Source of the DNA: Ferruginibacter sp.
GTDB lineage: Bacteria > Bacteroidota > Bacteroidia > Chitinophagales > Chitinophagaceae
Direction of reading: 5' to 3'
NCBI GenBank assembly: GCA_017983695.1
Contig: JAGOAX010000008.1
Coordinates: forward strand, 62,001 to 126,000
Length of the DNA: 64,000 nt
Below the pieces are notes generated by a model. It was not told the DNA's origin. It worked only from the letters and a program-made list of their open reading frames with translations, and made no database searches. The position numbers were made by a program, and so were the translations under genes. Shown piece by piece: positions 51,848 through 60,345 of this stretch. Every line of letters starts with the position of its first letter. Position 1 is the first letter of the stretch.

Positions 51848-52330
51848 TTATTTTTTTTCTGTGGGTGGTTTTTTCTTGCTCCACATTTTATAAAATAATG
51901 AGTCGAATTTAGGGAGTTGTTCTGCCGTACAAAGTTTTCTTACTGATACAAAATAATTCAACATTTTTTCCTCTACCTGCTTTTGGTTGCTGCCGGATTT
52001 TATTGACGCTGCAACAATAGCGCTATCAGAAAACCCTTTACTCCCCAGTTCTTTAAATTGTTCTTCCTTTGCAGATTTCATTGCTTCCATATCAGCCTTC
52101 ATTCGCTCCCTGTTCTGTTTGCTTAATGTATCATACTGTTGTATCTGCTGTTCTGTAAATCCAACGTCTTTTTTCAAAAACTCCTTCATCATTGCACTTT
52201 TATCATTGCCACGGTTGGGTTTTTTACTATTATCTTTTTTATCTAAAAAAAAGAACAGCATGGCAATATTGGTAATTAACAATATGCCAATTATTAAAAG
52301 ATAAAGTTTGCTTTTTGTTTGTGTACTCAT
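51848..52330 (-). CDS. Spy/CpxP-like membrane-anchored periplasmic protein
   Basis: A 160-residue protein with an N-terminal transmembrane anchor (LYLLIIGILLITNIAMLFFFL) and a helical, charged periplasmic part: MMKEFLKKDVGFTEQQIQQYDTL, NRERMKADMEAMKSAKEEQF, VSVRKLCTAEQLPKFDSLF. This is the layout of Spy/CpxP/ZraP-type and periplasmic heavy-metal-sensor (CnrX-like) proteins. It might bind metal or misfolded protein and feed the sigma factor. Its ATG overlaps the anti-sigma stop by 1 base (TAATG). Confidence 0.86.
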   Translation of the reverse strand: MSTQTKSKLYLLIIGILLITNIAMLFFFLDKKDNSKKPNRGNDKSAMMKEFLKKDVGFTEQQIQQYDTLSKQNRERMKADMEAMKSAKEEQFKELGSKGFSDSAIVAASIKSGSNQKQVEEKMLNYFVSVRKLCTAEQLPKFDSLFYKMWSKKKPPTEKK

Positions 52331-52665
52331 TATGGTTCTATATTTTCAATATCACTTAATACGGCAACAGAAGTATTATACTCATCTGCCGATACATATT
52401 GTTCGTCTGCCGTTGTTGTGGTTTGGCCTGAATAATTTGAGCTAACTACCATTGCATTAATGGTAATTACCAGGCAAAGCCCTGCCAAGGCAATAGCCGG
52501 CCTCGAAATAAATTTTAAAACACTGTCCCAGTTGTTTTCAGGCTCGCTCTGCATTCTTGCATTTAATCTTGTAAAAAGATATGGCTTAGGTGTTGCCCTT
52601 TCGGCACCATCCAGGCTGCTTAATGCTTCGTCAATTAATTTGTTAATATTTTCTTTCTTGTTCAT
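52330..52665 (-). CDS. Short single-pass membrane protein, probable anti-sigma factor
   Basis: A 111-residue protein with a cytoplasmic N-terminal part (KKENINKLIDEALSSLDGAERATPKPYLFTRLNARM), one transmembrane helix (AIALAGLCLVITINAMVV, about residues 57-74) and a short acidic periplasmic tail. The topology, and its place 5 bases after an ECF sigma factor gene and overlapping a Spy-like gene, argue for an anti-sigma factor. I see no zinc-finger (ZAS) Cys/His motif, so it is a short unclassified type. Confidence 0.7.
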   Translation of the reverse strand: MNKKENINKLIDEALSSLDGAERATPKPYLFTRLNARMQSEPENNWDSVLKFISRPAIALAGLCLVITINAMVVSSNYSGQTTTTADEQYVSADEYNTSVAVLSDIENIEP

Positions 52666-52670
52666 AATAT

Positions 52671-53246
52671 TTAAGCAACGTTTTTTTCGTAATAATCTTT
52701 TAAAATCTGCCTTAAATTTCCTTTTGCTCTTGCAATCAGCGATTCTACTGCTGTTACCGAAAGCTCCATTACCGCCGCAATATCCTGGTGCCGTTGTGCT
52801 TCCAGCCGGTGCAGCGTAAAAGCAATACGCTGTTTATCGGGCAACTGCTGTAATGCTTTAAATAATTCTGCAGCCCTTTCTTTATTTTCCATCAACACAC
52901 CGGGATGATTGAATTCTTCAGGGTGTATCTCTTCATCACTGTTATTGCCAAATAAACTCTGCATAAACCCAAACCGCTTTTTTCGTTTCTTCTTTTTTAA
53001 ATGATCCAGCGATTTGGTTATTACAATACGATATAACCAGGTGGAAAATTTAGACTCGCCTTTAAAAGAACTTACCGATTGATACACCTGTATAAAAACA
53101 TCCTGTGTAATATCATCTGCGTCATCTGCGTTTTGAACAATTCCTAAAGCCGTATTATAAACCATATTCTGCCATTCATCCACCAGCTTTTTAAAAGCCT
53201 GGCCATCTCCCTGCTGCAGCTGCACAATTAGTTCCTGTTGATTCAA
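52671..53246 (-). CDS. ECF-type RNA polymerase sigma factor
   Basis: A 191-residue sigma-70 family factor of ECF type. Region 2 is NMVYNTALGIVQNADDADDITQDVFIQVYQ with the SKFSTWLYRIVITKSLDHLKKKKRKKRF DNA-contacting part; region 4 is LPDKQRIAFTLHRLEAQRHQDIAAVMELSVTAVESLIARAKGNLR, a complete helix-turn-helix. It should direct RNA polymerase to an envelope or metal-stress regulon in response to the neighbouring anti-sigma/Spy proteins. It is 31 bases from the outer membrane protein gene upstream. Confidence 0.95.
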   Translation of the reverse strand: MNQQELIVQLQQGDGQAFKKLVDEWQNMVYNTALGIVQNADDADDITQDVFIQVYQSVSSFKGESKFSTWLYRIVITKSLDHLKKKKRKKRFGFMQSLFGNNSDEEIHPEEFNHPGVLMENKERAAELFKALQQLPDKQRIAFTLHRLEAQRHQDIAAVMELSVTAVESLIARAKGNLRQILKDYYEKNVA

Positions 53247-53277
53247 AACAATTCAAATTATATCCTGTCTAAATTAC

Positions 53278-56169
53278 TTAAAAGTTCGGATTACCACCGC
53301 CTCCGGGGAAACCTCCACCCATTCCTCCCCTGTTAAATCCTCCACCATTATTTTGTCTTGTTGCTGCAGTACCAAAATTCTTCAGTTTATAAGTAAAGGT
53401 CAGCATAAAGTATTGCTGCAATACCTGGCTTTGTGCATCCTCAATATACGATCCTGTTATCGTTCTTACAAGGCTTTGATTCTGTTTCAGTAAATCAAAT
53501 ACTGATAATTTTAATTCGCCAGCCTGGTTTTTCAGTATCTTTTTACCTATTGCTGCATTCCACAACCAAAAACTTTGGTTAAAGCCATCAGATAATCCGC
53601 TGTATTTATTTCCTGACACATCATTTTGTAAAAACCAGCCTTTTTTATTCAATAAATTCAATTGCGCTCCTGCACTTTGGTTTACATATTTTGTAGCTGT
53701 ACTGTTTGTTGTGTTTGTAGACGAGTTATTAAAATTGGCACTGTACGATACATTGAAATCAACATACTCACTTACATTACTGGCCAGTACCACACCGGTA
53801 TTATACGCATAACTGTTTGTAACGGTGCTTATGTTTCTTATCAACCCCGGTAATTTTGAATAACTGAACCCGGCATTAAGGTTTAATGTTGTTTTAATAA
53901 ATTGTATAGGCATGCTGTATGTAAAAAAGGTACGTAAGCTTTTATAACCGTCCAGATTTATAGGTTTGGTTAACTGCGATCCTTTTTTCAAAATTATATT
54001 TTGTTGTATGGAAGAATCTGCCGCTGCAACATAAGTTGCTGTTGAAATATAATCGCTTGCGGTTTGCAAAAACAAATTGGCAAAAAAGCTTTTACTTGTT
54101 TTAGTATTAGTATAAGAATAACGGCCCGATAAGAAATTAGTATAAGATTGTTTTAATTCGGGGTTACCGCCGCTAACTCTTAAAGGATTGCTGAGGTTTA
54201 CCACATCCTGCAACTGGCTTATAGAAGGGAAGTTTGTTGAGGCCCTGTAAAAAACACGGATATTAGTGTACATCCCTATTTTTTTACGATACATCAGGTT
54301 AGGTAAAATATTAGAAAATGATTGATTAACATTTGTTGTTGTTGGGTAAACACGCTGACTTTCGAGCTTTGAATTTTGAAAGTTTACACCAAAAGAAAGT
54401 TGTTCGTCCCTGCTTTGCCCCAACCTGTAATTAATACCTGCATTATTGGTGGTAATGGTATTATCAAAACGGTTAGATAAGGTTTCGTCAAACACTGTGT
54501 ACTTCTGACCATCGTAAGTAAAGGTTTGCTGATCGGCCTTATTTTTTTGAACTGATGGTGTATAATCAAACTGCAACTGCCCTTTTTTACCAATTGGTTC
54601 GGTAAATGCTATGTTACCACCAATAGTTGTTCCGCTGGTGCTGTTATCGCTAAACCTGTTTTGTAAAGAATCGGTTGCAATGCCGTTATTATAAAATTTA
54701 TATTGGGCATCGGTAATAGTTTCCCCGTCATTTTTATTCCAGCCGGTATTAAAACCAAATGAAATAGTACGACCCCTTTTTGCAAAAGAGTGGCGGAACA
54801 TAATATTATTCCGGATATTATATCCGTTTCTGTCGGATGTGCTGTTGCTGAGCGATGTGCTTATAGAATCATTTAACCCGTAATAATTTTGTGAGGTAGC
54901 ATTTGATACCGATTTATTATTTTGAAAACTGATACTGGGTATAATGAACAAAGAGTTTGAAGAATCTATTTTATATTCTAAACGCAAATTAACCCGGTGG
55001 TTATTATTATCACTTACCGAACTGCTTTTTTGCTGGCTGAATAAATTTTTAGGGTTATAAAATGTTTCAGTATTAGTTAAACTCTCGTTGTTATTAGTGC
55101 TATTGTTAAAAAAGTAACTGCCCGATAAAGTTAATTTTTTATTGTACACATTACTAAAGTTAAGGCCTGCTGCATTTGTTTTACTGATGCCATTTGACTG
55201 GCCTACATTAAAATTATCTGCTCCACCACCACCGCCGCCACCAGGTCGTCCACCACCACCGCCACGGTTACCACCACCACCGCTGCTGGTTACGCCCAGC
55301 AAATCCTGCGATGAAAAATTCTGAAGGTTGATATTATTAAAATTGCCCACTAGGGAAAGGCGTCTTTCTCCTTTAAAAAAACTAACATTACCACCGGCAG
55401 TGTACCGGCCATCTGTTCCGGCTCCGGCATATATTCTTCCAAACTGGCCATTACGTATGCCATTTTTAGTTACAATGTTTACTGTTTTTACAGAGTTGCC
55501 ATCATCAAAACCTGTAAGCTGCGCCTGGTCACTTAATCTATCAAATACCTGAATCTTATCAATTACATCAGCAGGTAAGTTTCTTAATGCGGCTGTGGCA
55601 TCATCACCAAAAAAATCCTTTCCATCTACTGTAACTTTTCTAACCTGGTCACCCATTGCTGTTACATTACCACTTCTATCAACCGTAACACCTGGCAGTT
55701 TTTTAATAATATCTTCTGCAGTAGCGTCGGGGTTTACTTTAAACTGGCTGGCACTATACTCAGTGGTATCGCCTTTTTGTTTAACAGGTTGCGCTTTACT
55801 TACAACAGTAACTCCCGATAAATCTGTGGCAATTTTTGAAATTGCAAAGGGAATAGCCTCTTTATTGCTGGCCTGTAAATTTATCTTTTGTTCAATTTTT
55901 TCGTACCCGCTATAACTTATTTTAACTGTATATACACTGGCTTGCAGGTTGTTAAATGCAAAGTTTCCTTTACTGTCGGTAACCTTCAGGTTTAGCTGGC
56001 TGCTGTCACGCTGCGAAACAAGTTGTATAGTTGCCCCGGCTATGGCACTTTTGTCAGCCTTATCGGTTAATTTACCTTTAAGCGTAAGATTTTGACCATA
56101 AGTTGTGGCTGATATAAGGCCCAAGGTCATTAAAATCAACAATTTCTGTATTCTGTATTTTAACTGCAT
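53278..56169 (-). CDS. Outer membrane beta-barrel protein with carboxypeptidase-like N-domain and Gly-rich segments
   Basis: A 963-residue outer membrane protein of the TonB-receptor-like OMP_b-brl_3 type. Signal peptide to about residue 25 (TYGQ); carboxypeptidase regulatory-like domain (NLTLKGKLTDKADKSAIAGATIQL...YTVKISYSGYEKIEQ), plug-like domain (DTTEYSASQFKVNPDATAEDIIKKLPGV, VTVDGKDFFGDDATAALRNLP), then a long barrel. Two Gly-rich stretches, GGGGNRGGGGGRPGGGGGGG near residue 300 and GGGFNRGGMGGGFPGGGG at the C terminus, are unusual and probably surface loops. Ligand unknown. It is the first gene before the sigma factor on the minus strand, and may be its target or partner. Confidence 0.88.
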   Translation of the reverse strand: MQLKYRIQKLLILMTLGLISATTYGQNLTLKGKLTDKADKSAIAGATIQLVSQRDSSQLNLKVTDSKGNFAFNNLQASVYTVKISYSGYEKIEQKINLQASNKEAIPFAISKIATDLSGVTVVSKAQPVKQKGDTTEYSASQFKVNPDATAEDIIKKLPGVTVDRSGNVTAMGDQVRKVTVDGKDFFGDDATAALRNLPADVIDKIQVFDRLSDQAQLTGFDDGNSVKTVNIVTKNGIRNGQFGRIYAGAGTDGRYTAGGNVSFFKGERRLSLVGNFNNINLQNFSSQDLLGVTSSGGGGNRGGGGGRPGGGGGGGADNFNVGQSNGISKTNAAGLNFSNVYNKKLTLSGSYFFNNSTNNNESLTNTETFYNPKNLFSQQKSSSVSDNNNHRVNLRLEYKIDSSNSLFIIPSISFQNNKSVSNATSQNYYGLNDSISTSLSNSTSDRNGYNIRNNIMFRHSFAKRGRTISFGFNTGWNKNDGETITDAQYKFYNNGIATDSLQNRFSDNSTSGTTIGGNIAFTEPIGKKGQLQFDYTPSVQKNKADQQTFTYDGQKYTVFDETLSNRFDNTITTNNAGINYRLGQSRDEQLSFGVNFQNSKLESQRVYPTTTNVNQSFSNILPNLMYRKKIGMYTNIRVFYRASTNFPSISQLQDVVNLSNPLRVSGGNPELKQSYTNFLSGRYSYTNTKTSKSFFANLFLQTASDYISTATYVAAADSSIQQNIILKKGSQLTKPINLDGYKSLRTFFTYSMPIQFIKTTLNLNAGFSYSKLPGLIRNISTVTNSYAYNTGVVLASNVSEYVDFNVSYSANFNNSSTNTTNSTATKYVNQSAGAQLNLLNKKGWFLQNDVSGNKYSGLSDGFNQSFWLWNAAIGKKILKNQAGELKLSVFDLLKQNQSLVRTITGSYIEDAQSQVLQQYFMLTFTYKLKNFGTAATRQNNGGGFNRGGMGGGFPGGGGNPNF

Positions 56170-56270
56170 ACTACTTTAGACGACATGGCGTAAAAAACCT
56201 GTCGCCGGGCTAATAACATTGCTTAATTTGCTTTTTTACAATTAACTTGCAGCCCTAAAAATTTATCAGC

Positions 56271-56777
56271 ATGGAGTATAATAAATTAGCTTCCGTAACC
56301 GGAATGAGTGGATTGTTTGAATTAGTGTCATCTAAAGCAGATGGCGCCGTAGTTCGTTCTTTAGAAGATAACAGTACTAAATTCATAAGCAGCCGTATCC
56401 ATAACTTTTCTCACCTGGAAAGTATAGAGATTTTTACTGTAAAAGACAATGTTAACCTGGTTGATATATTTCTGGCCATGAAAGCCAGTGCAGAAAAACT
56501 GCCGGACAGTGGCAATGCCAAACTGGTAAAAGCTTATTTTGAAAAAGTGTACCCCGATATGGATTTTGAAAGGGTATATGCCAGCGATATGAAAAAAATG
56601 GTAAAGTGGTATGAAGTGCTGGTTAAAAACAATATTGAAATAAAATTATCGGAGCATGTTGAAGGTGAAAACCCCGAAGCTACTGCAAAACCAAAGGCCA
56701 CTGCACCGGTAACAAAAGCTGCTGCAGTAAACAATGCACCGGCCCGTAAAATAAATACACCACGTAAAATGGCTTAA
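56271..56777 (+). CDS. DUF5606 domain protein
   Basis: A 168-residue cytoplasmic protein of unknown function. DUF5606 is at the N terminus: MEYNKLASVTGMSGLFELVSSKADGAVVRSL, then FISSRIHNFSHLESIEIFT and MDFERVYASDMKKMVKWYEVLVKN. The C-terminal 40 residues are low complexity Ala/Lys/Pro/Thr, likely disordered and perhaps nucleic-acid binding. The family appears to be Bacteroidota-specific. It is a single gene, divergent from the outer membrane protein and closed by a hairpin at 56789. Confidence 0.85.
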   Translation: MEYNKLASVTGMSGLFELVSSKADGAVVRSLEDNSTKFISSRIHNFSHLESIEIFTVKDNVNLVDIFLAMKASAEKLPDSGNAKLVKAYFEKVYPDMDFERVYASDMKKMVKWYEVLVKNNIEIKLSEHVEGENPEATAKPKATAPVTKAAAVNNAPARKINTPRKMA

Positions 56778-56788
56778 TAAACTTTGAG

Positions 56789-56834
56789 AGGTTTGAGAAG
56801 TTAAAGTTTGCGCTTTGCTTTTCAAACCTTTTTT
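56789..56834 (+). terminator. Intrinsic terminator after DUF5606
   Basis: AGGTTTGAGAAG (56789-56800) pairs with CTTTTCAAACCT (56818-56829), one G-T pair, with an inner AAAG/CTTT helix in the loop, then six Ts ending at 56834. The T run overlaps the corA stop codon on the other strand. Confidence 0.8.
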
Positions 56835-57930
56835 AAAACCAGCCCCTCTTTCTAAAAATCCTTATCATTGCCAGGGGAATAAAAAGCATTAACCCAACAG
56901 AAATAAAGAAGCCCCATTTATTGTGCAATAACGGAATCGTTTCAAAATTCATCCCGAATATGCCACCAATTACTGTGGCAGGCGCAAGCAGGCAGGTAAC
57001 AACGGTCATTACTTTCATCACCTCATTCATCTTTAAATTTACGTTGCTTAAATAAAGATCGTTAAGGTTCATCATCATATCCCGGTAGTTTTCTGCAAGG
57101 TCGTTTGCCTGTACAATATGATCATACACATCTTTAAAATACTTTTCTGTCTTTTCTTCTATCAAGTCGTTTTCGCTGCGTAAAATGCCATTTACCAATT
57201 CCCTAACCGGTGCTATACTTCTTTTTAAAATGATCATTTCTTTACGCAGCATATTTATCTTAGCCAAAGTACGGGTATTGGCATTGCGTATAATATCTTC
57301 TTCCAGGCCTTCTATCTTTTCGCCCAGTTTTTCCATTACTACATAGTAATTATCCACTATCAAATCAATAAGAGAATAAAAAAGAAAATCTGCCTTATTT
57401 TGACGAACCTTACTGCTGTGAATTTTTAACCTTTCTCTTAACGGGGTAAACACATCCCTGTTAGCATCTTCCTGGAAACTGATTACAAAATTTTTGCCCA
57501 GCACAATACTTATCTGCTCACTTTCTACAGCCGAATCCTTTTCGTTAAAGTACAGCATATTCAATAAGCAGAACAATAAGCCATTAATTTCATCCATCTT
57601 TGGCCGATGGCCAAGGCTTAAAATATCTTCAGTAATTAAATTATGTATGCCGTAATGGGCACATATCTTTTCAACATCGGCTTTACGTAATCCATCTACA
57701 TTTATCCATGTTGTTTTAGGAGATTCAAGAAATGGAAAACACTCCGGTATTTCTTTAAGTTCTTTTACATCAGCCCGAACAACATCATAATCGTAAACAA
57801 AAATCTTAATCTCTTCCGGCTCTTTTCTTACTGCAGTAATAGTAGGGTTTACTTGCAACACTTTTTTAGTACGCAGTAACTCCAGCGGATTTAATATGTA
57901 AGAAAAATATTTTTTGCTCTGTTCAAACAT
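56833..57930 (-). CDS. corA: Magnesium/cobalt transporter CorA
   Basis: Inner-membrane divalent cation channel of the CorA family, 365 residues, forming pentamers. The large N-terminal cytoplasmic domain (to about residue 300) is followed by two C-terminal transmembrane helices; the selectivity motif GMN is in GGIFGMNFETIP, just after the first helix (MTVVTCLLAPATVIGGIF), and the short basic C terminus RIFRKRGWF faces the cytoplasm. Length is normal for the family. It faces the DUF5606 gene and shares its terminator region. The upstream 135 bases hold the terminator of the DUF3857 genes. Confidence 0.95.
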   Translation of the reverse strand: MFEQSKKYFSYILNPLELLRTKKVLQVNPTITAVRKEPEEIKIFVYDYDVVRADVKELKEIPECFPFLESPKTTWINVDGLRKADVEKICAHYGIHNLITEDILSLGHRPKMDEINGLLFCLLNMLYFNEKDSAVESEQISIVLGKNFVISFQEDANRDVFTPLRERLKIHSSKVRQNKADFLFYSLIDLIVDNYYVVMEKLGEKIEGLEEDIIRNANTRTLAKINMLRKEMIILKRSIAPVRELVNGILRSENDLIEEKTEKYFKDVYDHIVQANDLAENYRDMMMNLNDLYLSNVNLKMNEVMKVMTVVTCLLAPATVIGGIFGMNFETIPLLHNKWGFFISVGLMLFIPLAMIRIFRKRGWF

Positions 57931-58012
57931 ATGATGAAGATAAAAACAAATTATTGAATATTTTGTAATCTATTTTTCATTGCACGCAACCGGTATTTTT
58001 AAAATCCTGCAC

Positions 58013-58043
58013 AAAAAAACCGGAAACTATTTCTCCCGGTTTT
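58013..58043 (-). terminator. Intrinsic terminator of the DUF3857 pair
   Basis: CCGG-based stem of 8 bp (58016-58023 with 58036-58043), loop 12 bases; on the minus strand it is followed by a run of seven or more Ts. It lies 22 bases after the stop of the gene at 58066. Confidence 0.8.
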
Positions 58044-58065
58044 AATTTAAGATTTTTAGTTGTGC

Positions 58066-60339
58066 TTATTTTTTCTTTAAAAGCAATTTGGCATTTACCC
58101 ACTCGTTTGATGCATCGGTAAAAGCAATTACCTTATCCCAGTTTTTTGCTGGCTCAAAATTATGCAGGTAATGCTTTTTAACTTTTACAGTAACCAGCTT
58201 ATCGGTTGAGGTTGCCTCTACAGTAAAAAATCCACTTTCAGTCTCCACTTTTTTATTTAATGCTGCAACACCTTCTGCTGTGTAGCCGTCGGGTATTTCC
58301 AGATCGATATTATACTCAATACTTCTTGCAAAAGGCATGTATACATCTATATCTCTTTTACGCTGTTCCTGTTTTATTACCAGTGGCTGGCCCTGTATCT
58401 TTCCTATTTCAACAATAATATTATTGCCGGCTTTTTTTACCAGACCACCTAAATTAAAGGAAGAGCTGTACACAAAGTCGGGGGTAGTATGCCTTACCCC
58501 AAGGTTGTTAACTTTATACTCTTTAAGCTCTGTAACTTCCTGCTCCAGCCATTCTTTAGCTTCTTTTACAAAAGCATCTTTTTGTTTTTTTCTGGCTTCG
58601 GCAAAAGCGCTTCTTACCTCATCAACATATTTTTTACTTTTTTTACCGTCTTCCAGTTCTTCAATCAAAGATTTTTCTTCGTTAAATGCTTTTCTTTCTG
58701 CCTCATAAAAATCTTCGTACAGGATCAGATTTTTCTGCTCATCGGCTTTATAATATCCTTTTAAAGTTGTAGAACGTTTTACAGCAAGATTATTTTTATC
58801 GGCAGTTAATGACATTTTAAGATTTTCGACATGTGCATTTTTAGCAGCGGTGCTTACAGGTACTTTTGGACCTTCTGTAATATTGGTAAGCCCCATCATT
58901 TTTTTAATGCCCATTATAGCATTTGGATGATCGAACGTAAAACTTTTGGTGTTGGTAGCGCCTTCAATTTCGTTGGGTATATCAAAAGGCACATCAAAAA
59001 TTGTTTTTACAGCTAAAAATTTATTTACGCCTGTTAAGTACGTTGTTGTAGTAAGGTCGCTGGAGCTCATAATTTCCGACATGCGTAAGCCCATACGGTC
59101 GTTGGTTACTAAAATTGCAGGATCGAGACCAGCGGCTTTTAAAGTACAGAACAAAGGAAACGACAAACCATTATAGGTATTATAACCCGAGCTGATCTTG
59201 TCGGAAAGTCTGTCGATACTAAAATTGAGCAGCTTGGTAAAACGCAGGGTATAAAAAAGCTGAGCTGCTTTATCTTCATCACTCAGTTCTTTAAAAGATA
59301 TATCGGCTTGTTTTGATTTTTTCTTAGCATCACTTTCAATATCATCATATTCTGCTTTAGCCGCCTTCATCCAGTAACCATTATAATAACTTGTAGAAAG
59401 GCCGCTGGCCTTATCATCTAAAAATTCTTCACTGTCGGTATTCTTAGCTACTTCGCCGGGTTTTTTTGTATCCATCCATTTACTGCCTAATCCTTTATAG
59501 CCTAACGAAATGTTCATACGTATAAAAGGCAGCTGCATACCCGGTGCCACCCACAATGATGTTTCAAAAGGTGGCAGGTTGTTTTTTTCAACATCTACAA
59601 TAATATCCTTATCATCGTTTTTGCTAACTTTTAATTCAGGGGCACCATTATAGCTGCGGTATTCAATGGCATATTTTTTTCCTAATTGTGCATGAAAAGA
59701 AAGACTTAAGATAGGTGCATCATCAAACAACAACACCCGGTAAGGTTTATTGCTCATATCATTGGTAAGGTTTTGCTCGGTGGCAATAAAATAATCGAGT
59801 ATATCGCCGGGCTGCAAATCGGGTATAGCCACTTTTGCTTTTTTTTCTGCTGCACCATCTTTGGTTAACACAATATCATCTGCATTAATTTCTTTAATGC
59901 TGCCATTTGCTTTTATTACCCTTACACCAACATAAGAAGTAGTTTTATCAGAAGTATAAAAGCCACTCGTTTTTTCAAACTGTGTAAAGCTTAATTCCGA
60001 ATAATCGGTTACTGCATTTTTATCATTTACTTTAACCATTTCTCTTACCACTTCGGTAAGAGATTGTTCTTTTTTGGGACCAAAGCCAAAGCCGTAAAAT
60101 GCAAATTTCGATTTACTGTCGGCTGTAAGTTCGGTATGATGTGCAATAATAATTTTTGAAGCACCTGCATATTGCTGTGGAATATCTTTTACTTTAAACT
60201 GCGGCTTTTCCCATGCCCACACTGCTTTACGCATTTCTTCTGATTCCATGCGGTATTTTTCAGCGTCTTTTGACTGTGCGTTTACTGTTGTGAAAGCTGC
60301 AGAAAAAATAACTGCAACTGATAAAAGAAAATATTTCAT
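58066..60339 (-). CDS. DUF3857 protein with degenerate transglutaminase domain
   Basis: A 757-residue exported protein (signal peptide to about NAQ, residue 22). The N-terminal DUF3857 part (ADSKSKFAFYGFGFGPKKEQ, LQPGDILDYFIATEQN) precedes a transglutaminase-like fold. Aligned by eye with its neighbour, the catalytic Cys is replaced by Tyr389 (GYNTYNGLSFPLFCTLKAAGLD) and the His position by Lys, so it should be catalytically inactive. A Lys/Glu-rich helical insert (KKKSKQADISFKELSDEDKA) and a long C-terminal beta region follow. It starts 6 bases after the active paralogue, suggesting they act together. Confidence 0.86.
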   Translation of the reverse strand: MKYFLLSVAVIFSAAFTTVNAQSKDAEKYRMESEEMRKAVWAWEKPQFKVKDIPQQYAGASKIIIAHHTELTADSKSKFAFYGFGFGPKKEQSLTEVVREMVKVNDKNAVTDYSELSFTQFEKTSGFYTSDKTTSYVGVRVIKANGSIKEINADDIVLTKDGAAEKKAKVAIPDLQPGDILDYFIATEQNLTNDMSNKPYRVLLFDDAPILSLSFHAQLGKKYAIEYRSYNGAPELKVSKNDDKDIIVDVEKNNLPPFETSLWVAPGMQLPFIRMNISLGYKGLGSKWMDTKKPGEVAKNTDSEEFLDDKASGLSTSYYNGYWMKAAKAEYDDIESDAKKKSKQADISFKELSDEDKAAQLFYTLRFTKLLNFSIDRLSDKISSGYNTYNGLSFPLFCTLKAAGLDPAILVTNDRMGLRMSEIMSSSDLTTTTYLTGVNKFLAVKTIFDVPFDIPNEIEGATNTKSFTFDHPNAIMGIKKMMGLTNITEGPKVPVSTAAKNAHVENLKMSLTADKNNLAVKRSTTLKGYYKADEQKNLILYEDFYEAERKAFNEEKSLIEELEDGKKSKKYVDEVRSAFAEARKKQKDAFVKEAKEWLEQEVTELKEYKVNNLGVRHTTPDFVYSSSFNLGGLVKKAGNNIIVEIGKIQGQPLVIKQEQRKRDIDVYMPFARSIEYNIDLEIPDGYTAEGVAALNKKVETESGFFTVEATSTDKLVTVKVKKHYLHNFEPAKNWDKVIAFTDASNEWVNAKLLLKKK

Positions 60340-60345
60340 TCGGTT

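Noticed and set aside
55221..55295. CRISPR-like or minisatellite repeat
   Set aside because: The regular CCACCACCG pattern encodes Gly in the outer membrane protein frame; there are no spacers.
55142..55324. Pro-rich open frame on the plus strand opposite the Gly-rich part of the outer membrane protein
   Set aside because: It is the antisense shadow of the poly-Gly codons; no start context, no conserved features.
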